Below, one piece after another: positions 7,999-15,176 of a DNA stretch of 64,000 bases (position 1 is the stretch's first letter; each line of letters opens with the position of its first letter). Source of the DNA: Caulobacter soli (GTDB taxonomy: Bacteria; Pseudomonadota; Alphaproteobacteria; Caulobacterales; Caulobacteraceae); contig NZ_CP049199.1 of assembly GCF_011045195.1 (NCBI RefSeq), forward strand, positions 620,001 to 684,000, written 5' to 3'. Both the position numbers and the translations under genes were made by a program. The notes beneath the pieces were generated by a model. That model did no database searches, had not been told where the DNA came from, and was given only the letters and a program-made list of their open reading frames with translations.

Positions 7999-9984
7999 GT
8001 GCTGGATAATTTGAAGATCGCCACCAAGGTGATGTTGCCCGCCATCATCCTCACCCTGGTCGCCCTGGCCAGCGTCGGCGTGGGTGTCTGGCAAGCCAAG
8101 CGGATCGAAGCTTCCGCCCAGGTGCTGGTGGACCAGCGCGCGCCCACCGAACTGGCCACGGCGCGGTTCAACCGGCAGGTCGCGACCATCGGTTACGCCG
8201 CCTATCGGACCGTCGCCAACGAAGGATCGTCCCAGTCGGCCCTGGAGGCCTCGCAGGATCTGGACACCGCCTTCGCGGCCGGCAACAAGTTTCTCGACAA
8301 GGCCATCGCCGCCGACCCCTCGTCGGCGGGTCAGCTGAAGACCTTCCGCGAACGCTTCAAGAAGCTCCATGACAACGCCCGCCAGGGCGCGGACCTGGGC
8401 CTGCAGAACATCGACGAAGCCGCCGTCATGATGATGGGCGTGATCGATCCCGACATCACCAGCCTGACCAAGGACACCGCGTCCTGGATCGACAAGCACA
8501 GCGACGCGACCCAGGCGATGGTCGCAAAGGCCAAGGCCGACGCCGCCCGGGGCTCGCTGATCTCGATCGTCTTCGGCCTGGTCTCGGCCGGCGCGGCGCT
8601 GCTCTACGCGATGTGGATCGGCGGCAGCAAGATCGCCAAGCCCCTGAATAGCCTCTCGCGGACGATGGAAGTGCTGGCGCAGGGTTCGGTGGAGGTTGAG
8701 GTTGTGGGGGCCCAGCGCAAGGACGAGGTGGGGGCGATGGCCCGCTCGGTGCAGGTGTTCAAGGACAACGCCCTGGCCCTGCGCACGGCCGAGGCGGCCC
8801 AGCAGCGCCTGAGCGCCGAGACCGAGGCCGAACGGGTGCGCAACCAGGAGGCCGCCGACGCGGCCGCCCGCGAGCAGGCCTTCGTCATGGAGCACATCGC
8901 CACGGGCCTGACCCGTCTGGCCGAGGGCGACCTGACCTATCGCGTCGACATCCAGTTCCCCCAGGCCTACCAGCGCCTGCAGAACGACTTCAACGGCGCC
9001 ATCACCCAGATGGAAGAGGCGATGCGCACCATCGTCCACGCCGCCAACAGCATCGGCTCGGGGTCGGACGAGATCGCCTCGGCCGCCGACGACCTGTCGC
9101 GCCGCAGCGAGCAGCAGGCCGCCAGCCTGGAAGAGACCGCCGCGGCCCTGGACGAGATCACCGCCACGGTGAAGCGCTCGTCGGCCGGGGCGGTGGAAGC
9201 CTCGCGCGTGGTCACCTCGACCCGTTCGGACGCCGAACGCTCGGCCGTGGTGGTGCGCGGCGCCGTGGACGCCATGAACCAGATCGAGAAGTCGTCGCAG
9301 GAGATCAGCCAGATCATCGGCGTGATCGACGAGATCGCCTTCCAGACCAACCTCCTGGCCCTGAACGCCGGCGTGGAAGCGGCTCGCGCCGGTGACGCCG
9401 GCCGCGGCTTCGCGGTGGTGGCCCAGGAAGTGCGGGCCCTGGCCCAGCGCTCGGCCGACGCGGCCAAGGAGATCAAGACCCTGATCTCGTCCTCGACCCA
9501 GCAGGTCAGCCAGGGCGTGTCGATGGTGGGCCAGACCGGCGAGGCCCTGCAGGCCATCGTCAGCAAGGTCAGCGAGATCGACGGCCTGGTCAGCGAGATC
9601 GCCGCCTCGGGGGCCGAGCAGGCCACGGGCCTGAACGAGGTCAACGCCGCGGTCAACCAGATGGACCAGACCGTCCAGCAGAACGCGGCCATGGTCGAGC
9701 AGTCGACCGCCGCCAGCCACGCCCTGAAGGGCGAGGCCAACGGCCTGATGCAGATGATCGGCAGGTTCCAGGTCGCCGGCGCGCAAGCCGCCGTGGGCTC
9801 CACGACCCGCCGTGCGTCCGCCCCGGCCACCCAGGTCAGCCGTCCGGCTCCGCGTCCGGCTGTCGCCCCGGCCACCGCCGCCAGCCGTCCCGGCGCCAAC
9901 CCGGTCAAGGCCGCCCAGGCCAAGCTGGCCGCCTTCGCCGGCGGCTCGGCCCAGCCCAAGAGCGACGACTGGGAAGAGTTCTAG
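7999..9984 (+). CDS. Methyl-accepting chemotaxis protein
   Basis: 661 residues, GTG start. TM1 is around residues 10-30 (MLPAIILTLVALASVGVGVW). A helical periplasmic sensor domain runs to about 185, and TM2 is around 190-212. HAMP segments follow (AKPLNSLSRTMEVLAQGSVEVEV, then a second one near 300-330). The signalling domain contains the conserved hairpin tip EIAFQTNLLALNAGVEAARAG, which binds CheA and CheW. The protein ends DWEEF, matching the xWxxF type of CheR/CheB tethering pentapeptide. A Pro/Ala-rich linker (about 600-640) precedes that tail. The ligand is unknown. A strong terminator follows. Confidence 0.95.
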   Translation: MLDNLKIATKVMLPAIILTLVALASVGVGVWQAKRIEASAQVLVDQRAPTELATARFNRQVATIGYAAYRTVANEGSSQSALEASQDLDTAFAAGNKFLDKAIAADPSSAGQLKTFRERFKKLHDNARQGADLGLQNIDEAAVMMMGVIDPDITSLTKDTASWIDKHSDATQAMVAKAKADAARGSLISIVFGLVSAGAALLYAMWIGGSKIAKPLNSLSRTMEVLAQGSVEVEVVGAQRKDEVGAMARSVQVFKDNALALRTAEAAQQRLSAETEAERVRNQEAADAAAREQAFVMEHIATGLTRLAEGDLTYRVDIQFPQAYQRLQNDFNGAITQMEEAMRTIVHAANSIGSGSDEIASAADDLSRRSEQQAASLEETAAALDEITATVKRSSAGAVEASRVVTSTRSDAERSAVVVRGAVDAMNQIEKSSQEISQIIGVIDEIAFQTNLLALNAGVEAARAGDAGRGFAVVAQEVRALAQRSADAAKEIKTLISSSTQQVSQGVSMVGQTGEALQAIVSKVSEIDGLVSEIAASGAEQATGLNEVNAAVNQMDQTVQQNAAMVEQSTAASHALKGEANGLMQMIGRFQVAGAQAAVGSTTRRASAPATQVSRPAPRPAVAPATAASRPGANPVKAAQAKLAAFAGGSAQPKSDDWEEF

Positions 9985-10052
9985 GGTTCAGTAAGCGTAT
10001 CGCCCTGGCGTCACCACCAGGGCGTCTCCTCCCCTCGAGGACCTAGCGTACA

Positions 10053-10088
10053 AGCCCCGCCGGTTGCCCCCGGCGGGGCTTTCTTTTC
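10053..10088 (+). terminator. Intrinsic terminator after the chemoreceptor gene
   Basis: AGCCCCGCCG / CGGCGGGGCT stem followed by TTCTTTTC, 68 bases after the stop. Confidence 0.88.
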
Positions 10089-10113
10089 TAGGTCTGCGCC
10101 GAAACATTCGTTT

Positions 10114-10135
10114 GATATTTCGTGCGCGAACTATA
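10114..10135. promoter_or_regulatory. Candidate MarR operator overlapping a TATAAT box
   Basis: GATATTTCG-TGCG-CGAACTATA is an imperfect inverted repeat (7 of 9 arm positions match). It partly overlaps TATAAT at 10132-10137, only 10 bases before the marR-like start, so binding would block transcription and suggests autoregulation. No well-spaced -35 hexamer is visible. Confidence 0.5.
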
Positions 10136-10147
10136 ATCTCCCGCGCC

Positions 10148-10588
10148 ATGACCACGCCCGACCGTCGCCTCGTCTTCCTGCTGAATGTCGCGCACCGCCG
10201 GGTGCAGCGTTATATCGAGGCCAAGATGGCCGCCAAGGGCGGGTTGACGGCCGCCCAGTCCGGAGCCCTGTTCGTGCTGGGCCAGAAGGACGGCGCCCTG
10301 ATCGGCGAGGCGGCCGAGGCGCTGGACCTGGCCCCCTCGGCCATGACCGGCCTGGTCGACCGCATGGTCCGGGCCGAGCTGGTCGAGCGCCGCCCCGACC
10401 CCAAGGATGGCCGCGCCTTCCGCCTGCACCTGACGCCCCATGGCGAGACGGCCCGCGAGGAGGCCAAGGCCGGGGTCGAGGGTCTCAACGCCCATCTCAC
10501 CGAGGGCTTCACGGACGAGGAGATCGCCGTGGTGTCCCGCTGGCTGGTCAGCCTGCAATCGAAATTCCCCAAAGGAGACCCTGCATGA
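10148..10588 (+). CDS. MarR family transcriptional regulator
   Basis: 146 residues from ATG 10148. The winged helix-turn-helix is seen in LTAAQSGALFVLGQKDGALIGEAAEALDLAPSAMTGLVDRM, with the wing VERRPDPKDGRAFRLHLTPHG. It is the first gene of a tightly packed run (10148-14164) and shares a 4-base ATGA overlap with the next gene, so it probably controls this acyl-CoA/SDR operon. The longer open frame upstream has no ribosome binding site and runs into the preceding terminator. Confidence 0.9.
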   Translation: MTTPDRRLVFLLNVAHRRVQRYIEAKMAAKGGLTAAQSGALFVLGQKDGALIGEAAEALDLAPSAMTGLVDRMVRAELVERRPDPKDGRAFRLHLTPHGETAREEAKAGVEGLNAHLTEGFTDEEIAVVSRWLVSLQSKFPKGDPA

Positions 10589-11355
10589 CCGATCTCGTTC
10601 AGGTCGCCGTCGACGCCGGCGTGATGACCATCACCCTGGCCCGTCCGGACAAGAAGAACGCCCTCAGCAACGCCATGTACGGCGTGCTGGCCGACAGCCT
10701 GGAGCGGGCCGAGAGCGACGCCTCCATCCGCGTGGTGGTGTTTCAGGCCGACGGCGACAGCTTCAGCGCGGGCAACGACCTGCAGGACTTCGCCGCCCAG
10801 GCCACCGGCGCCTTCACCGGCGAGCGCCACGTGATGCGGTTCCTGAAGAACCTGGCCAAGGCCACCCGGCCACTTGTCGCCGCCGTCCAGGGCCAGGCCG
10901 TGGGCGTGGGCACGACCATGCTGCTGCACTGCGACCTGGTGTTCACCAGCCCCGACGCCAGGCTTACCGTGCCGTTCGTCAACCTGGCCCTGGTGCCGGA
11001 GGCGGCGTCCAGCCTGCTGCTGCCGGCCCGCATCGGTCACGCCCGCGCCTACGCCATGTTCGCCCTCGGCGAGGCGGTCGGCGGCGAGACGGCTGCGGCC
11101 TGGGGGATCGCCAACGCCTGCGTGCCGCTGGACGAGCTGCGCGCCAAGGCCCGCGCCGCCGCCGATCAACTGGCCAAGCGTCCGCTGGGCGCTCTGACGG
11201 TGACCAAGAGCCTGATGCGCGACGCCGAGGCGATCGCCGCCCTGATGGACAAGGAGGGCGAGCTGTTCGCCGCCCGCCTGCAGACCGCCGAGGCTCGCGA
11301 GGCGTTCATGGCGTTCGCGGAGCGCCGCGCGCCGGACTTCAGCAAGGTCGGCTGA
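10585..11355 (+). CDS. Enoyl-CoA hydratase/isomerase family protein (crotonase fold)
   Basis: 256 residues. Crotonase-fold features: the oxyanion-hole segment SFSAGNDLQDF, then RPLVAAVQGQAVGVGTTMLLHCDLVFTSPDARLTVPFVNLALVPEAASSLLLP. The second oxyanion-hole glycine region (GVGTTM) is intact. The Glu expected in true hydratases is not clearly placed, so isomerase or another crotonase chemistry on an acyl-CoA is equally possible. It is coupled to marR by a 4-base overlap and followed directly by a small membrane protein gene. The likely pathway is fatty-acid or other acyl-CoA degradation. Confidence 0.88.
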   Translation: MTDLVQVAVDAGVMTITLARPDKKNALSNAMYGVLADSLERAESDASIRVVVFQADGDSFSAGNDLQDFAAQATGAFTGERHVMRFLKNLAKATRPLVAAVQGQAVGVGTTMLLHCDLVFTSPDARLTVPFVNLALVPEAASSLLLPARIGHARAYAMFALGEAVGGETAAAWGIANACVPLDELRAKARAAADQLAKRPLGALTVTKSLMRDAEAIAALMDKEGELFAARLQTAEAREAFMAFAERRAPDFSKVG

Positions 11356-11769
11356 GTGGCCCTGGCCCTGGTCCTGGCGGCCGCGCTGTTCGCCCTGGCG
11401 GGGATCCATCTCTACTGGGGCTTCGGCGGCCGCTGGCCGGGTCATGACGAGGCTTCGATGGTCGAGCACGTGGTGGGCCGCACGCGCGGCATGCGCGCGC
11501 CCGGTCTGCTGACCTCGGCGGCGGTCGCCCTGGCGCTGGCGGCCGGCGGCGTCCTGGTGCTGGCGACCTTGGCGGCCACGCCCTGGGACGGCTGGTTGCA
11601 AGCCGCGCGCTGGGTCCTGTTCGTGGTCTTCGCCGGGCGCGGCCTGGCGACCTATTTCCCGCCGGCGTTCCGTTACGCCGAGGGCACGCCGTTCGCGACG
11701 TTGAACCGCCGCGCCTACGGGCCGCTGTGCCTGTCGATCGCCCTGGGACTTCTGATCCTGCAGCTGTAG
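11356..11769 (+). CDS. DUF3995 family membrane protein
   Basis: 137 residues with a GTG start immediately after the preceding stop. Four hydrophobic segments are visible (about 3-20, 51-72, 83-99 and 120-136), and the N-terminal GIHLYWGFGGRWPG motif with FRYAEGTPFATLNRRAYGPLC is typical of DUF3995. Integral inner-membrane protein of unknown function, probably co-expressed with the operon's enzymes. Confidence 0.82.
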   Translation: MALALVLAAALFALAGIHLYWGFGGRWPGHDEASMVEHVVGRTRGMRAPGLLTSAAVALALAAGGVLVLATLAATPWDGWLQAARWVLFVVFAGRGLATYFPPAFRYAEGTPFATLNRRAYGPLCLSIALGLLILQL

Positions 11770-11808
11770 CGTCAATCTCAACGACAAGATCAAAGGGAGC
11801 GAGACATC

Positions 11809-12777
11809 ATGGCCGATCGCATCAAATCCGCCTTCGGGCCCTATACCGACGCCCGAGACGTGGTCGCTGGCCAGGACCTGACCGGCAAGGTCGCCATCGT
11901 CACCGGCGGGGCCACCGGCATCGGGATCGAGACCGCCAAGGCGCTGGCCGGGGCCGGCGCCGAGGTCGTCATCGCCGTGCGCAAGCCCGACCTGGCCGAG
12001 GCCGCCGTCGCCGAGATCAACGCTGTCGCCAAGGGGGCCAAGGCCTCGTGGTCGATGCTGGATCTCTCCAGCTTCAAGTCGATCCGCGCCTTCGCCGAGC
12101 GTTGGGGCGACCGGCCGCTGAACCTGCTGATCAACAACGCCGGGGTCATGGCCTGCCCGCTCGCCTATACCGAGGACGGGCTGGAGATGCAGATCGGCAC
12201 CAACCACTTCGGCCATTTCCTGCTGTCGGTGCTGCTGGCCCCGAACCTGGTGGCGGGCGCCCAGTCGGGCTGGGGCTCGCGCCTGGTGTCGCTGTCGTCG
12301 ATCGGCCACCGTCGCAGCCCGGTGCATTTCGAGGATCCCAATTTCCGCCACCGCCCCTACGACAAGTGGGAGGCCTATGGTCAGGCCAAGACCGCCAACG
12401 CCCTGTTCGCCGTCGGCTTCGATCAGCGCTTCAAGGACCGGAACGTGCGCGCCTTCTCGGTGATGCCCGGCGGCATCATGACGCCGCTGCAGCGCCACCT
12501 GCCGCTGGAAGAGCAGAAGGCGATGGGCTGGATCGACGACGACGGCAAGGTGCGCGAGGGCTTCAAGACGCCCGCCCAGGGCGCCTCGACCAGCGTCTGG
12601 GCGGCCGTGGGCGGCGAGCTGGACGGCGTCGGCGGCCTCTATCTGGAAGACCTTCACGAGGCCGCGCCGTGGACCAAGGAGTCCGGCTGGTCGGGCGTCA
12701 TGCCCTACGCCCTGGATCCTGAGCAGGCCGACCGCCTGTGGGCGCTGTCGGTGAAGACCACCGGGGCCGGCGCCTGA
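11809..12777 (+). CDS. Short-chain dehydrogenase/reductase (retinol dehydrogenase-like)
   Basis: 322 residues. Classical SDR with the cofactor motif TGGATGIG near residue 32, NNAG in LLINNAGVMACP, the catalytic Ser in VSLSSIGHRR and the YGQAK form of YxxxK. The long form with PVHFEDPNF and a variable C-terminal substrate loop is like retinol/WW-domain oxidoreductases. It oxidises or reduces an alcohol/carbonyl with NAD(P); the substrate is unknown. It is 39 bases after the DUF3995 gene with a clear AAAGGGAG ribosome binding site, and its stop overlaps the next start by one base. Confidence 0.9.
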   Translation: MADRIKSAFGPYTDARDVVAGQDLTGKVAIVTGGATGIGIETAKALAGAGAEVVIAVRKPDLAEAAVAEINAVAKGAKASWSMLDLSSFKSIRAFAERWGDRPLNLLINNAGVMACPLAYTEDGLEMQIGTNHFGHFLLSVLLAPNLVAGAQSGWGSRLVSLSSIGHRRSPVHFEDPNFRHRPYDKWEAYGQAKTANALFAVGFDQRFKDRNVRAFSVMPGGIMTPLQRHLPLEEQKAMGWIDDDGKVREGFKTPAQGASTSVWAAVGGELDGVGGLYLEDLHEAAPWTKESGWSGVMPYALDPEQADRLWALSVKTTGAGA

Positions 12778-13295
12778 TGCGGCAGCAGACCGTCTGGCGC
12801 CTGGCCGGCGCCGCCGCCGTCGTGGGCGGACTGATCGACCTGGTCGGGCCGCTGCTTTATCCGCACCTCTCCGAGCCGATGCGCCTGTCGACCTATGTGC
12901 TGATCGACGTGCTGCTGCTGTTCGGCATGCTGGGCGTGCAGTGGCTGGCCGGCCAGGCGATGGGCTGGCCGGGCCTGTTCGGCTTCGTGATCGCGGTCAG
13001 CGGCGTGCTGCTGGTCCGCACCTCGGCGGCGGGGATCTGGGGTGCGGCGTCCTACACCGTGGCCTCGGCGATCTGGTCGATTGGCATGGTCGTGATCGGC
13101 GCGACCTTGCTGGCCAAGCGCGGACCCTTCCGCATGGCCGCGGCGCTATGGATCGCCGCCTTCGTCATCGGCCTTGCCGGTCTGGCCTTGAAGGATCAGG
13201 GTCTGGCCCATCGCCTGGCCGCCTGGTGCTTCGCCCTCGGCTTCGTCGCCGCCGGCGTCATCCTGGCCAGAACCGCATCGAGAGCAGAAGCATGA
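12777..13295 (+). CDS. Small hydrophobic membrane protein
   Basis: 172 residues from ATG 12777 (MRQQTVWRLAGAAAVVGGL), overlapping the stop of the SDR gene as TGATG. Five to six transmembrane segments fill almost the whole protein. I do not recognise a named family. The tight overlaps on both sides (1 base upstream, 4 bases downstream) show that it belongs to the MarR-led operon. Confidence 0.78.
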   Translation: MRQQTVWRLAGAAAVVGGLIDLVGPLLYPHLSEPMRLSTYVLIDVLLLFGMLGVQWLAGQAMGWPGLFGFVIAVSGVLLVRTSAAGIWGAASYTVASAIWSIGMVVIGATLLAKRGPFRMAAALWIAAFVIGLAGLALKDQGLAHRLAAWCFALGFVAAGVILARTASRAEA

Positions 13296-14164
13296 GCACG
13301 CAAGACAAGACCTTGGCCGGAAAAACCCTCTTCATCACCGGCGCCTCGCGCGGCATCGGCCTGGCCATCGCCCTGCGCGCCGCCCGCGACGGGGCCAATA
13401 TCGTCATCGCCGCCAAGACCGCCGAGGCCCATCCCAAGCTGCCCGGCACCATCTACACCGCCGCCGCCGAGATCGAGGCGGCCGGCGGAAAGGCCCTGCC
13501 GCTGATCGTCGACGTGCGCGACGAGGCCAGCGTCCAGTCCGCCGTCGACAAGGCGGTCGAGACCTTCGGCGGCATCGACATCTGCGTGAACAATGCGTCG
13601 GCGATCTCGCTCACGGGCACGCTGTCGACCGACATGAAGCGCTACGACCTGATGCATCAGATCAACGGGCGCGGCACGTTCCTGACCTCGAAGATCTGCC
13701 TGCCGCACCTGAAGAAGGCGGCCAATCCGCATATCCTGGCCCTGTCGCCGCCGCTGGACATCAAGCCCAAGTGGTTCGCGCCGCACGTCGCCTATTCGAT
13801 GGCCAAGTACAATATGAGCCTGTGCATGCTGGGCATGGCCGAGGAGTTCCGCGCCGACGGCGTGGCCTGCAACGCCCTGTGGCCGCGCACCGCCATCGCC
13901 ACCGCCGCCATCCAGTTCGCCCTGACCGGCGAGGAAGGCCTCAAGCACTGCCGCACCGTCGAGATCATGGCCGACGCGGCCCACGCGATGTTCCTCAAGC
14001 CCTCGCGCGAGTTCACCGGCCAGTTCGTGATCGACGACACGTTCCTGTACGCCGAGGGCGTGCGCGACTTCGACAAGTACCGCGTGGACCCGACCGCCAG
14101 CCTGCTGCCGGACTTCTTCGTGCCCGACGACAGCGTCCCGCCGCCGGGCGTGGTGATCGGGTAG
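13292..14164 (+). CDS. NAD(P)-dependent oxidoreductase, HSDL2-like SDR
   Basis: 290 residues from ATG 13292. Cofactor motif TGASRGIGLAIALRAARDGANIVIAAKTAEAHPKLPGTIYTAA, then CVNNASAISLTGT, LALSPPLDIKPKWFAPHVAYSMAKYNMSLCMLGMAEEF with YxxxK, and NALWPRTAIATAA. This is the hydroxysteroid dehydrogenase-like 2 branch, without the SCP2 sterol-carrier domain found at the C-terminus of animal HSDL2. The context with a crotonase suggests lipid or acyl-CoA metabolism. It is the last gene of the operon and is followed by a palindrome at 14181. Confidence 0.9.
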   Translation: MSTQDKTLAGKTLFITGASRGIGLAIALRAARDGANIVIAAKTAEAHPKLPGTIYTAAAEIEAAGGKALPLIVDVRDEASVQSAVDKAVETFGGIDICVNNASAISLTGTLSTDMKRYDLMHQINGRGTFLTSKICLPHLKKAANPHILALSPPLDIKPKWFAPHVAYSMAKYNMSLCMLGMAEEFRADGVACNALWPRTAIATAAIQFALTGEEGLKHCRTVEIMADAAHAMFLKPSREFTGQFVIDDTFLYAEGVRDFDKYRVDPTASLLPDFFVPDDSVPPPGVVIG

Positions 14165-14180
14165 AGCTGCGATTGGGATT

Positions 14181-14206
14181 GGGGACAGGCACATGTGCCT
14201 GTCCCC
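14181..14206. repeat. Perfect 26-base palindrome between convergent genes
   Basis: GGGGACAGGCACA followed by its exact reverse complement, 16 bases after the HSDL2-like stop and 15 bases before the tfoX-like stop. It could end transcription from both sides. The GGGGACAGGC core also resembles repeats associated with RAYT transposases in other genomes, but no such gene is nearby. Confidence 0.75.
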
Positions 14207-14221
14207 GACCAAGCCTGCGGC

Positions 14222-14557
14222 CTATTTCACCTTCCGCGTCTTGCGCGCCGCCGCCACGGCGATCGATCGCTGGGCCCACGCGACCATCAGCTCGGGCTCG
14301 TCCAGCGCCTCGGCGGGCGCGGACCAGTAGGCCATGGGGCTCATGCCGAACGGGGCGAACTGAACGCCGCCGGCCGCCTCGAAATCGGGGCGCAGGGTCT
14401 CGTCGCCCTTGAGGTAGAGGGTGTCGTCGTCGATCAGGGCGAAGAACAGGCCTTGGGCGTAGAGCCCGACTCCGCCGAACATCTTGCGCGAGGTCAGCGG
14501 CCCGACCGGCGCCAGCTGTTCGAGCACGAAATCCAGATAGTCCGAAGAGACCGCCAT
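14222..14557 (-). CDS. TfoX/Sxy N-terminal domain protein
   Basis: 111 residues from ATG 14557. The pattern SSDYLDFVLEQLAPVGPLTSRKMFGGVGLYAQGLFFALIDDDTLYLKGDE matches the TfoX N-terminal domain. The C-terminal TfoX domain of gammaproteobacterial competence regulators is absent, as in most alphaproteobacterial members. A Lys/Arg-rich tail (AAARKTRKVK) is present. The start codon abuts that of the divergent GNAT gene with no base between. Function unknown; a competence role cannot be assumed. Confidence 0.88.
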   Translation of the reverse strand: MAVSSDYLDFVLEQLAPVGPLTSRKMFGGVGLYAQGLFFALIDDDTLYLKGDETLRPDFEAAGGVQFAPFGMSPMAYWSAPAEALDEPELMVAWAQRSIAVAAARKTRKVK

Positions 14558-15037
14558 ATGCCCGTCGCCATTCGCCCCGCCGTCCCCGAGGACAGCGCCT
14601 TGATCCTGCAGTTCATCCGCAACCTGGCCGAATACGAGAAGCTGCTCGACGACGTGCGGGCCACTGAAGGCGACGTCACGGTGGCGTTGTTTGGCGAAAA
14701 CCCCAAGGCCTTCTGCGACATCGCCGAGATCGACGGCCAGCCCGTGGGCTTCGCGGTGTGGTTCTACAACTACTCGACCTTCGTGGGCCGGCACGGGATC
14801 TATCTGGAGGACCTGTTCGTGCGGCCGTCGGCGCGGGGTTCGGGCGCGGGCAAGGCCCTGCTGGCCAATCTGGCGCGGCGCTGCGTGGACGAGAACCTGG
14901 GCCGGCTGGAATGGTCGGTGCTGGACTGGAACGCCCCGTCGATCGCCTTCTATGACAGCCTGGGCGCGGCGGCGATGGACGAGTGGATCGTGCGGCGGAT
15001 GACGGGGGATGCGCTGGCGAAGCTGGCCAATCTTTAA
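14558..15037 (+). CDS. GNAT family N-acetyltransferase
   Basis: 159 residues. IRPAVPEDSALILQFIRNLAEYEKL ... GFAVWFYNYSTFVGRHGIYLEDLFVRPSARGSGAGKALLANLARRC carries the acetyl-CoA pyrophosphate loop (RPSARGSGAGKAL), followed by WSVLDWNAPSIAFYDSLGA. This matches the diamine/spermidine N-acetyltransferase-like subgroup. The ATG forms the palindrome CATATG with the tfoX-like start on the other strand. Substrate unproven. Confidence 0.9.
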   Translation: MPVAIRPAVPEDSALILQFIRNLAEYEKLLDDVRATEGDVTVALFGENPKAFCDIAEIDGQPVGFAVWFYNYSTFVGRHGIYLEDLFVRPSARGSGAGKALLANLARRCVDENLGRLEWSVLDWNAPSIAFYDSLGAAAMDEWIVRRMTGDALAKLANL

Positions 15038-15040
15038 TTC

Positions 15041-15166
15041 CGCTCATCCCGGCGAACGCCGGGACCCAGATCCTATAGCGGTGTATCGGGCTGGAAGGGC
15101 TCAGCGCTTATGGCGTCAGCCCCAAAGCCATTCCATCTGGGTCCCGGCATTCGCCGGGATGAGCGG
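15041..15166. repeat. Family B palindromic repeat, copy 2 (inverted relative to copy 1)
   Basis: Same terminal inverted repeats as 5092-5218. The central segment matches copy 1 only after reverse complementation. It fills the gap between the convergent GNAT and MFS genes and could act as a bidirectional terminator. Confidence 0.9.
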
Positions 15167-15176
15167 ATTTTAGAGC

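Noticed and set aside
7930..9786. 618-codon open frame on the minus strand
   Set aside because: Antisense to the chemoreceptor gene, no domain and atypical composition.
10210..12657. 815-codon open frame on the minus strand
   Set aside because: Antisense shadow of well-supported crotonase, DUF3995 and SDR genes; its translation is rich in Arg, Gly, His and Gln without domains.
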